Under the pieces are notes generated by a model, which saw only the letters and a list, made by a program, of their open reading frames with translations, was not told where the DNA came from and ran no database searches. Source: Symsagittifera roscoffensis (Eukaryota; Xenacoelomorpha; Acoela; Convolutidae). From it: a DNA stretch of 64,000 nucleotides. Within the stretch, counting starts at the first letter, position 1. Every line of letters begins with the position of its first letter. Where the stretch lies: contig NC_087066.1 in NCBI RefSeq assembly GCF_963678635.1, positions 24,665,012 to 24,729,011 on the forward strand, written 5' to 3'. A program made the position numbers and the translations under genes. Below, piece by piece: positions 44,381 through 53,595 of the stretch.

Positions 44381-45441
44381 TCAACGGATTGTTCTGGTAA
44401 TTTCAGAATTGATCATCAGTTGACTACAAAAGTGATAATTTTTTGCCGCCGTACCTAGCCTCCGCTTCAGTTCGCCAATTGAGAAAATCAAAATTGTCGA
44501 CCCCCTGTCGACCCACGGCATCTTTGATTTTCCATTGGTTTCGATCGGTAATTTTACTCCAGCTACACTCAGCTTCTGCTTCTCCATTTTTCCGAAATGA
44601 TATGACAATATTATCATTGGAGCTATCCGAGTCCCATTCATGGGTTTGCGACTGGTGGTCCTTGACCCATCCAACCGATTATGTTGTGATGAAACGCCAT
44701 CGTCTTCCGTGAATTGATCGCCTGCTCCGGCTTCCCTATGTATGAGTCTGAACTGCCCTCGATCTGCGCCCCGCTTGTCTCGGTACGTTCTTTCATAGTG
44801 TTTTGTCTACTTGAAACAAAAGCAGGATGCATTCTGGACACTTCAAAATGTGATCAGTAGTGAAATTCGCCTGGTCGCAACTGAAACATCTCCTGTCCCC
44901 GCCACCCCTTGCGTTCCCTCAAAACGATCCCCTCTAACCTCTCTGGAATGGCCTTCTATATCCCCTTCGGATGGAGCTAATCGATTCCGCTTTTATTTGC
45001 AGTGCCCCCGCTGGCGCCGATTTCAGTCCACTATAGGTAACTTTAAAACTCTGGGCATATTTATGTCCCCTTTCGTGTGACAGAGCGATCTTGTATACTT
45101 CGACGGGCGTTTTAGCTGATCTGCATAACTCCGTCAGCGTCTCCTTATTACTAATGCTGACATTAAAGACATGTCTTTGAATTCGTCGTTCTAGAGTAAC
45201 AAGACTACATCTTGCCCCCAATCCGCTTAATACCAAGCAGTAGAACTGCTCGAGGGTTTCTCCTTCCGTTGTTTCCGCGACAACAACTAGTAAGTCTCGA
45301 ACGTCTCATTCCGCTCCATCTTAAAAGTTTTCTCGAAATCGTCCAATATCCGAAGATACCTGGTAGTTGACAAATCCAGATGCGGCTTCCGATTGTGAAG
45401 AGTACAATTCGTATGCAACTTGTCAACTTGTCAACTAACAA
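44381..45441 (-). pseudogene. Gyp-A gag and protease remnants
   Basis: The capsid core reads GETLEQFYCLVLSGLGARC ... CRSAKTPVEVYKIALSHERG, clearly homologous to ESLEQF...LPPLEALNVALIDEKG of Gyp-1. A zinc knuckle CFSCDQANFTTDHILKC lies at 44,838-44,888 (one residue longer spacing than the relatives), and a second knuckle starts CPEC but is lost. The protease near 44,440-44,520 has WVDRGSTILIFS, with DRG replacing DTG. Confidence 0.75.
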
Positions 45442-45484
45442 AATTTAGTTTGATAGTGGGATATATTTTAATCTATTTATTCTG

Positions 45485-45817
45485 CAGGCGCGGAACTAGA
45501 AATTTTTCGAGGGGAACTGGGGCGGATTTTCAAAAAATTTTCTGACCAAACAATTTTAAAGACATAAATTTGACCAAATCGTTTTTAGGCACTTTTTGGA
45601 AAGTTTCGACTAAAAAATTGCATTTTTTCGACGCGCGCTCCTCTTACAAAATTAGTATAGATTGGCGCCGATAGGGCCCTTAGAAAAATTTTAAGATCAG
45701 GCCAGCCAAAAATGGATATCTCAAAATAATATTAAGGTGGGACCCTTTGGGTCGGCAGGGGGTGGAATCTTCGAGGGAAAGAGATGACCGCCCCCCCCCC
45801 CCCCCCCTCCGCCCCTT
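45485..45817 (+). mobile_element. hAT-like MITE
   Basis: Begins CAGGCGCGGAACTAG and ends CTCCGCCCCTT, with TTGGCGCC, GGCACTTTTTGGAAAG and ACCCTTTGGGTCGGCAGGG shared with the other copies. A C17 run lies at 45,791-45,807. A target duplication is not obvious. Confidence 0.72.
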
Positions 45818-46130
45818 CCCCTATTTGTACGCAAGTTTTGGTTTTCAGTTTATAAAACTCTTTTTTTTTTCAGGGCCAGTTTGGACAATAACAACAGAAA
45901 ATTTCAACAAAACTTTTACATCGACCGTGATGAAATGATCTTTAGATACTCCCTACAAAATTTTCATAGCTGATGTTTTTCCCTTACGGTTGATGTACAA
46001 GTTTTGTTGAAAATTTTTAACGTTGAAAAAAACTTGAACAGATAAAAGTTTTTAAAAGTTTTCTGGCACGAAATTTTCAGAAAAGGTAGCCTAAAAGTTC
46101 GGAACTTATGTAATTGCGTATAAGCATCAC

Positions 46131-46615
46131 CAAAACTGCTCGAATCAGGGCGAAGCCTGAATGTTCCGACTGCTTTTTAAGGTCTGTGGAGCAGGAGTAA
46201 CTTGAAAAAAATAAATACAAAAAAAAACAAGATTGCTCGTATACCAGGTCAAAGCCCTGAATGTTCCGACTATCGCTTAATTCATATCGAATAGCTTTTG
46301 GGAAAAGAAAATATTAAAAACCTATAATTTTTGGACAAATTCAAAGTGTGAAAATATTCCTCAGCACAAATTTTCCGTTAATTTTGTTACGAAAGTCGAA
46401 ACAAAAACTAAGAGGTTGAGATATGAAAACAAAATCGGAAGTTTATGCTACTTTTATTTAAGCGCTAATTGTGTTTCGCTCAGCTGAAAGTCCAAACAAT
46501 CTTGGTTACCAAAGAAGACTAGCTCACAGGATACATAATAATTCCACTGAAGCGAAGCGAAGCAACCCGGGCGAATTTTTTATTTAGGACTTTCAACATC
46601 GCACCAATTTTGATT
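46131..46615 (+). repeat. Dispersed hairpin repeat, double-headed copy 3
   Basis: Two heads in tandem, at 46,131 (CTGCTCGAATCAGGGCGAAG) and 46,227 (GATTGCTCGTATACCAGGTC), each followed by CTGAATGTTCCGACT. The body runs to about 46,615 and includes CCGTTAATTTTGTTACGAAAG. Nearly identical to 49,767-50,247. Confidence 0.82.
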
Positions 46616-47590
46616 TTGCGACCAACATTTCAAAGTCTGGGGACGCTTTTATAGCCGCGGATAAGGTCTTAGCTAACAATTTTGGTGCAAGGGTCTCAAA
46701 ATTAGTAACTTACTTGGTACATTGCTTGTTAACTTACTTGGAAAATGTATATGCTCAACAAATTATTCGTTGTTACAGGTAACACCCGAAGCTGCGATAA
46801 ATGGTGTTGTCAGCATTCCAAAAATTGTCTGTTACTCTGACGAAATCCAGTTATCTGGATTTTTCGTTAAGATTTTGTCTCTGGCGCTACTGTCAATTTT
46901 ACATTAATCAACTTAACTCCGTGAAAATAAAATGTTCCTGAATTTTTTCTGGCTAAACTTTGCTTTGATTTAGGTAAATATTACCTCATATACTTATTTC
47001 AGTTAGGATGATTTTACTTTAGTTTTTCTTTGTGTGCTTATTTTTTGAGCGTTTAAAAACAAACTCTGATTAACCGGCGCATTAATTTAAGACAACAATT
47101 AAGTGGCTAAAATCCCTCATTGGCGAAATACTCAGTCAATCAATTTTTCTTTTGAACGGCCATGTTTTCAGAGTTCATTTACTAAGATTTTTGATTTCTA
47201 ACCGCCAATTTGATTGCTGTTTAGGCTTTAACTTCATCAGTTCGAATTATTGTTTAGTTCACTTTTACATCCGATGCTTCTGCTTATCATTTTTCAGACA
47301 AATTTCGTTCAATAATTTGGACGCATCCGAATTGATTTTTGTCCTTTTTATTTGGTTAAAGTTCGGTTTCTTGTTACCTGTTTCTTGATTAAGTATTATA
47401 TGAAAAATTGATCAGACATTTCTGGCGGGCGAAACAATTTCGAGTACATTTTTGTGGTTTTTGTTGATTGTTTTTTGACTTTGTCGTTTTTGGCAGACAC
47501 ATCAACGATCTCCATTTCAGTAGCAATCAAGTCATTCAAATTTAAATTTTTAAAAAAGTGATTTATTTTTAATACTCTGAGTTTCTGCCA
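46616..47590. other. Non-coding stretch between Gyp-A/B copies
   Basis: No gene. 47,090-47,350 is a diverged match to 18,760-19,030 (CGGCCATGTTTT, ATTTCTAACCGCCAATTTGA against GGTTTCGAACCGCGCAGGTT). Frames in both are broken. Confidence 0.45.
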
Positions 47591-48165
47591 ACATAATACA
47601 GTTTAGATTCTGAAGCGACAATTTTTTGTTTAAAATGCGTTAAACTGCAAAATTTCTTAACTGCTTTAAATGTGAAGCCAGATCCTTGTTCCACATAAAG
47701 TTTCCGAGGGACTCCTCGGATGGTTATGTTCTTTGAAATGAGTTTCAACACTTTGTCGGGTTTGTTGTTTCTATGTATCATTGCCGAGGGCCACTGAGAG
47801 AATCTGTCTACCACTATCCTTACGTAATTACTAGGCTCGTTGAGATGTTTTATGGGCCCCCAGAAGTCTATATTCATTAGGCTCCTTAGGCTCGTAAGCT
47901 TTATCCAAATCTTTCCTGGAGCAAAATGTTTATAAGCTTTTACCTGCCTCTGTGCACTCAGTGCACTCCTCGGCCTCCGATGCCAGACTTCTATGGATGT
48001 ATGGGAACCACACGTGCCTTGGAGCATGAAACAAACTAGGTTATCATGGAGGTCATCAATTATGGATGCTATTAATGCTGTTAATGATGGATCTTCGAAG
48101 TGGGTTTGGAATGACCAATCGTCCGTCCATCTACAAAGGAGTCTTGGAATCACACTCATTATCAC
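47569..48165 (-). pseudogene. Gyp-B integrase
   Basis: 198-codon open frame, the duplicate of the Gyp-A integrase but one step better preserved. NIDFWGPIKHLNEPSNYVRI, VDRFSQWPSA, then RGVPRKLYVEQGSGFTFKA, where Glu replaces the second catalytic Asp. The frame runs out before the catalytic Glu. Confidence 0.8.
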
Positions 48166-49760
48166 GTTCGTCGGGTAAACTGGCGGTTAAATCTCTCCAC
48201 TGATTTTTGAAGGGATCGAAATCACGGTGTTTGTTTGCCTCTACCGTTCCTGTGGTTCTAGCCTCTAATCTCTCATTGATAACTTCGACTTCCAACCTAT
48301 CGCTACTGGATACGGTTTCTCGATATTTGGAAAGTTGTTTTATTCAATTTCTTTAGAGAAAAATTCATAATCAAAGAACTCAAGGGCTTATTTAATTCAC
48401 ACTTAGTAACGACTTCAACTGTTTTTGCATATTTGCAGCAGTCGACGCTCCATATGCAAGCGTTCTGGTTGGCTGTCGTTTCGGCGCATGCATAGGAGCC
48501 CTCATCCGGTGGCGTTTAATGCTTGTATTTGCGTACTGCAATCTGATCGGCTGAAACATTCTTGTTTCCATTAAAAGCCATTAGGCTTGATGATTTACAA
48601 ATCTAGCCAAGGGAATAATTATTTGATTTAAATTTAGCTACTGAAAAAGTGTTAACGTATCTACGTATTCTTGGTGCTTCCCCCACCCGATGTCTTGAAA
48701 CTTAGTGAGCGAGTCCAATTTTTGTCCCAGGCATGTGCTCTTTTCTGAAGTCAAACGGATTAATTTGGTCTATCCGCCGAGTTAACTGGCTAAATATTCT
48801 TTTAGTCATCTCATTGTTTCCGTTAAGGTAATGTTACAAGCGCTCTGTTATCGGTTACAACCTTGATTTCTCTTCCGACTATTTGAATTCTCTAAAACTC
48901 TGCCCCCGACACGACCGCTAGCCTTTCTAACTTTTTTGTTGAGTAAATTTTTTCCGCTGTGCTTAAGTGTTTAGAGGCGAACGATATCGGTCTCCAGCCA
49001 TTGGTGCCCAATTGTTCGCCCTCAGTCCTTTGTGACGCCCACGATGCGCATGTCTTCATGAATGTCGAAAAGTTTCAGTTCGACTATGCTTGCTTCTTGA
49101 GTTTTCAGTGCCTGGAATCCTCCACCAAAAAGAAATTGCAATGATTACTAGTATCTTTACCTCAGGGAAATTGTCCGTATGCATTGGTTAGGTCCATTGT
49201 TGTGAAGTACACATTTCCCATTTTTTTTCACTGATTGTTTGTCTAATATTTTTCCTTAGCTCCTCAATATTCGGCATTTGGTATTTTTTCTTATGCACTT
49301 GTTTATTCAATTCCCGCATTTCAAACGCTAATTTTATTGCCTCGTCCTTTTTAGCTGTAATGACTATCGGCGATACGAAAGACTTTTTGAAATTTTCTAT
49401 GCCCCCTTGGCTTTGAAGTTTTTCAATTTTTTAAGTGACCATTTCGTGGAGTGTAATTGGAACGCGTCTTTCTTTTAGTTGCCTTCTATATCCCCTTCGG
49501 ATGGAGCTAATCGATTCCGCTTTTATTTGCAGTGCCCCCGCTGGCGCCGATTTCAGTCCACTATAGGTAACTTTAAAACTCTGGGCATATTTATGTCCCC
49601 TTTCGTGTGACAGAGCGATCTTGTATACTTCGACGGGCGTTTTAGCTGATCTGCATAACTCCGTCAGCGTCTCCTTATTACTAATGCTGACTTTAAAGAC
49701 ATGTCTTTGAATTCGTCGTTCTAGAGTACCACGACTACATCTTGCCCCAAGACTACATCA
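47595..49760 (-). mobile_element. Gyp-B, shortened duplicate of Gyp-A
   Basis: 47,595-49,480 matches 42,252-44,130 almost base for base. At 49,483 it jumps directly to sequence matching 44,951-45,215, skipping about 820 bp (knuckle, protease). At about 49,760 it jumps again to the hairpin repeat matching 46,131, skipping about 900 bp including a hAT MITE. The order and orientation are otherwise the same. Confidence 0.9.
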
Positions 49761-49766
49761 CCAAAA

Positions 49767-50247
49767 CTGCTCGAATCAGGGCGAAGCCTGAATGTTCCGA
49801 CTGCTTTTTAAGGTCTGTGGAGCAGTAACATGAAAAAATTAAATATAAAAAAAACAAGATTGCTCGTATACCAGGGCAAAGCCCTGAATGTTCCGACTAT
49901 CCCTTAATTCATATCGAATAGCTTTTGGGAAAAGAAAATATTAAAAACCTATAATTTTTGGACAAATTCAAAGTGTGAAAATATTCCTCAGCACAAATTT
50001 TCCGTTACTTTTGTTACGAAAGTCGAAACAAAAACTAAGAGGTTGAGATATGAAAACAAAATTGGAAGTTTATGCTACTTTTACTTAAGCGATAATCGTG
50101 TTTCGCTCAGCTGAAAGTCCAAACAATCTTGATTACCAAAGAAGACTAGCTCACAGGATACATAATAATTCCACTGAAGCGAAGCGAAGCAACCCGGACG
50201 AATTTTTTATTTAGGACTTTCAACATCGCACCAATTTTTATTTTTGA
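49767..50247 (+). repeat. Dispersed hairpin repeat, double-headed copy 4
   Basis: Heads at 49,767 and 49,855, near-identical to 46,131-46,615 down to the end at ACATCGCACCAATTTT. It was part of the same segmental duplication as Gyp-B. Confidence 0.82.
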
Positions 50248-52246
50248 GTTAGGACCGATGGGTATAACTCATAGAGTAATTTCGGATAGGGTACACCGTC
50301 TGCTCGTCACGCTATCCTATTTTCGGCCGGATAGATTCGTGCAACTTCTTAGTCTAATACTGATCCTAATCTTACTCTTATACTATCTAGTCTCAGGTTG
50401 TTTAACTAGTCTCTGCTAGGCTCAATAGATCTAGGGTATACTGGTTTATTGCGGCTGCTGAAGTACTCGGGAGAGTTCAACTAATTTCTAAGTTAAATTC
50501 AAATCTCTCTGGTGCTGAAATTACAAGTAATTTCAGCACTTACAAATAAGTGGATTGTTAGTTAGATGGATCATGATTGGTTAATATTAAATACTTTACA
50601 TTGGTAAAATATCTAATTTATCCAATCATAAAATGTAGTTTAGATCAGGTTCCACCCATCCGGGTTTTACAGAGTTTTTTAGAATAGTCTTTCCGCAATT
50701 CAAAGGATGGATGATGGACGTTGGTATTTGGCGAACATCTTATTTCTTCTGGGTTTTCTTATTAGAGAAGTCCCAGATTCAATCGTTGTGTCTTCTCAAG
50801 ACAACGACTGGGTTTTCGCAACAAACTCAAATCTGATTTCAGAATGGTTGTCTATGTCAGGTTTTTCTGTTTCATTGATGAGAACTTCTTTGTGTTTGAT
50901 CTTGTCTGGGAATGGCGTGGAGATTGTGCGTGGAGGGGATGCCTGGTTACTCGGATCTGTACGTATACTTGAACATCGAGGTGGTCATTGGTCTAGTTCA
51001 ATGAAGTCCTTTTCTGCGAAGTCAAGTCGTACTCTAAATCCTTTGAGTTGTGATTGTGGGCGGCATATTGATTGTATTTGGCCATTCTTTCTCGAGTGTA
51101 GTAGGGTCGTTTTGTCTTTGGATGTTCGTCCTTGGTGTTGTATTCTGATCTATGTATTGCATAATGTAATTTACATTTTATAAAACTTTTATTAGCTTAA
51201 TATTTTTTAATTATGATTTTAGTTAGTTGTTTTCACAAAAGCTTTTTGTTTTAGTTCAGTTATTTTGAAGAGTTACTCACCCTTGAGTAGCTCTTATTAA
51301 AAATAGGAGTGTGGTCACAAAGCGTGGATGTAGCGCGGTGGGTTAGGCCGGCTATAGAGCATGCTCAGGACGTCCTTCCTGGTGGGTTAGGCCAGGAGTG
51401 GGAGTATGATTGCATGCGGTTTTTGTGAGAGGTCCTGTTATGTGACAACGTTTTATGTTGGGTTTGTTGTGGTTTTTCTTATGTTTTGTTGGTTGTGTCC
51501 TTTTTTCAAAAATCAAATTGTTTGTGGTATGGGTTTGTCTTTCGACTTTTTTGTGTTTTATTATTTCTTTCTTAGACTTTATAATAGTCTTCAAAAGAAT
51601 AAATTATCCAGTTTTAAACTGGGTTAATCCGGTTTGGGTACCGTTGGTTTCCTTTTCTTAGTCATGCTGTTATGCTATGTGTTGTGGTGTTTAGTAAGCT
51701 GCATTGGTTAGTTTTGTTTAGTATATAATTCCTTTCCAACCGGGTTAAAGGAAAGTTTGAAACTTGTTATCGTGTGTTAGAGTTGTTGAGTTGTGAAAGC
51801 TTGAAACTGAAATTCATTATTTAAACAATTCTTCGTGGGCGAGCTGTGCGAGTTTGGATAGAATTCTTGTGCGAGTGAATGAAAATATCAAAAGGTTAGT
51901 ACTGAATTTGCTTCTTATGAATTTACTACATAGAATTTCAATTTTATTGCTAGTTGTTGGGGAAAATTAAGTTACAAATTTTCATCATTATTAGATTTAC
52001 TGCTTGTGGGGGAAAAATTTATAAATTAAATTACTGCATTGGTATTATATTTATTTAATTGTTGGTGCAAAAATTTAATAGGGTTTTAAACTGTTTTGAA
52101 GAAGTTTGCTATTTTTTATTTTTCTTTTGTGAATTTTTCAGATGATCGTTGGATGAAGGCTAAAATTCTAAAGAAAACATGGATAAAGAATGGTGAGTTT
52201 CTAATATTTAAATTAGTTAGTAATATGTAGAATTCATACTTACCTG
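50248..52246. other. Region that should contain the 3' end of Env-E
   Basis: No supported gene. A 158-codon plus-strand frame at 50,707-51,183 is Ser- and Leu-rich without family resemblance and I do not call it. Landmarks: a perfect 28-bp palindrome (50,512-50,539), two GGTGGGTTAGGCC-type direct repeats near 51,340 and 51,383, and, on the minus strand, a consensus splice donor CAG/GTAAGT at 52,231-52,241. The 3' LTR of Env-E should be here, but without its 5' partner it cannot be delimited. Confidence 0.4.
50512..50539. repeat. Perfect 28-bp inverted repeat
   Basis: GTGCTGAAATTAC, AA, GTAATTTCAGCAC: two 13-bp arms with a two-base centre and no mismatch. Possibly a transposon terminus remnant or a protein-binding site. 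Confidence 0.9.
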
Positions 52247-53131
52247 TTAGTCGTCGGGGAAGAAACCGTGGGGGAAGATGTCGTGGATGAGATCTGAAGT
52301 TGTTAGTAATTTAGCTAAAATGCGGATGATATTTTTAGTTTGAAGCAGTGGCCAAAGCAATTGAAGTGCCTTAATGGTGGTTAGTTCTTCAGTGCCAACT
52401 GCAAGTTCATAAGGTGTGTTTTGGATTAGATTATATAATTTGTGATTGAATTTAGTGTTATGGATGAATTCTAAAATGGGGATTTCTATAGGTTGTACAA
52501 ACTCGTGTGGGATAAGGAAAGGTCGGGATTCTTCTGCGTTGAAGGTCTTGGTGATTGGACAAAAAATATACATTTGGGTTATGGGATCATAATTTCGAAG
52601 AATACCATGAAGGTTAGTATCTTTAATGCAATATGTGAAGTTAAGAAAGAATGGTGAGGTGTATTTGGAATTGATGAATTGAAAACGATGGTGTGGTTGT
52701 CTGGAGGGAGTGTGTAGGTCAAAGTGATTTTGGATGAAACGATAATAAGTATATGTGTGTGTTTGTTTAGTGCGCAACATAATATCGTGTGAGCAGTGCA
52801 AATCTCTTTCATGTGGTGCAAGGAAATGAAAGGTTAGTGAAAATATTTGGAAGCGTTCTTTAAAACTTTCGTAGGCTTGTGTGTCTGTTAGTGCTTCTGA
52901 AATAATGTGGTCAAACTTGCGATCGAAGATATTTTGTGTAAATACATGTGGTGTTTTAATGAAAAATTTCTCGGTGATTTGTGGGTTAGCGAAGCGATCG
53001 TCGTCTAAGAATTGATCTTGGTTAGTTCTGATGATGTTATGATCGTAATATTCTAGTGTATATTCATTAGCTCGGGGTGCGGAGGGTTGGATGAATCTAT
53101 TGTGGATGAGATTTGGTTTATGGTTGGGGTG
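52247..53131 (-). CDS. Env-E last frame, unknown protein of about 294 codons
   Basis: Open from after a TGA at 53,132-53,134 to TAA at 52,247. It has no ATG in its first 85 or so codons; the 184-codon part from 52,801 begins at a TTG. It overlaps the end of the preceding frame by about 78 bases in the -1 frame, so it may be the second half of one protein reached by frameshift, or one gene split by an indel. It has balanced amino-acid composition with clear hydrophobic and acidic segments (FVQPIEIPILEFIHN, ALQLLWPLLQ), looking like a folded protein. No family recognised. Confidence 0.6.
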   Translation of the reverse strand, partial: HPNHKPNLIHNRFIQPSAPRANEYTLEYYDHNIIRTNQDQFLDDDRFANPQITEKFFIKTPHVFTQNIFDRKFDHIISEALTDTQAYESFKERFQIFSLTFHFLAPHERDLHCSHDIMLRTKQTHTYTYYRFIQNHFDLHTPSRQPHHRFQFINSKYTSPFFLNFTYCIKDTNLHGILRNYDPITQMYIFCPITKTFNAEESRPFLIPHEFVQPIEIPILEFIHNTKFNHKLYNLIQNTPYELAVGTEELTTIKALQLLWPLLQTKNIIRILAKLLTTSDLIHDIFPHGFFPDD

Positions 53132-53595
53132 TCAAGGTGGTAGGGTTGTTGTTGTAGGGTAATGAAATTATCTAGTTCTGGGGAGATTCGGGGGGTGTCT
53201 GGAGAATGAGATGATTGGTCTGAGTGAAGTGAGGAGTATGTTGGAGTGACTTGGGAAGCATAAGAGGGTGTAGAATTGGTTGGGTCAGGGTTATTTGGTA
53301 GTATGGGTTGAAAAGGGGGTTGGGAAAAATTTGAGGAGTTGGTGTGAAATATATTTGATGGAGATGGTTCAGAGTCGGCAAATTCATCGGGGGTTTCAAC
53401 ATTCGGGTTATTGAGTTGTGAGATGGAGTATAAAACTGAGATGTGTGAATTAGTATCGGAATTCATGCCGGATGTTACATTACTGGATGGGAAATCGGGT
53501 GGCGGAAAAGCAAAAAGTGGTATTATTGGGATTGGAGTGGTGAGGTTGGTTGGGTGGGAATTTGATCGGTATAGGGATCCAAGTTGTCGGCTCAT
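53053..53595 (-). CDS. Env-E post-envelope frame, Ser/Pro/Asn-rich, 180 codons
   Basis: The ATG at 53,595 overlaps the envelope stop as ATGA, a typical termination-reinitiation arrangement. It encodes a low-complexity protein rich in Ser, Pro, Thr, Asn and Gln, without membrane segments. It ends at 53,053, just as the next open frame begins in -1. Possibly the disordered N-terminal part of the 52,247-53,131 protein. No known domain. Confidence 0.65.
   Translation of the reverse strand: MSRQLGSLYRSNSHPTNLTTPIPIIPLFAFPPPDFPSSNVTSGMNSDTNSHISVLYSISQLNNPNVETPDEFADSEPSPSNIFHTNSSNFSQPPFQPILPNNPDPTNSTPSYASQVTPTYSSLHSDQSSHSPDTPRISPELDNFITLQQQPYHLDTPTINQISSTIDSSNPPHPELMNIH

Larger units (their letters stand above)
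41324..45441 (-). mobile_element. Gyp-A, decayed gypsy element of a third family
   Basis: Minus strand, in order: gag capsid and knuckle, protease, RT traces, RNase H, integrase, tail. It is distinct from Gyp-1 and Gyp-2 in integrase sequence. LTRs could not be assigned. From about 42,252 to 44,130 and 44,951 to 45,215 it is duplicated almost identically in Gyp-B. Confidence 0.75.

Noticed and set aside
45791-45807. C17 run (and G12 at 24,721) as a functional quadruplex element
   Set aside because: Both lie at the same place within hAT-like MITE copies and look like homopolymer expansion of the element's terminal C-rich block.
50707-51183. 158-codon plus-strand frame as a gene
   Set aside because: Starts at ATG but has no recognisable domain, no splice or neighbour context, and lies where the 3' LTR of Env-E is expected.
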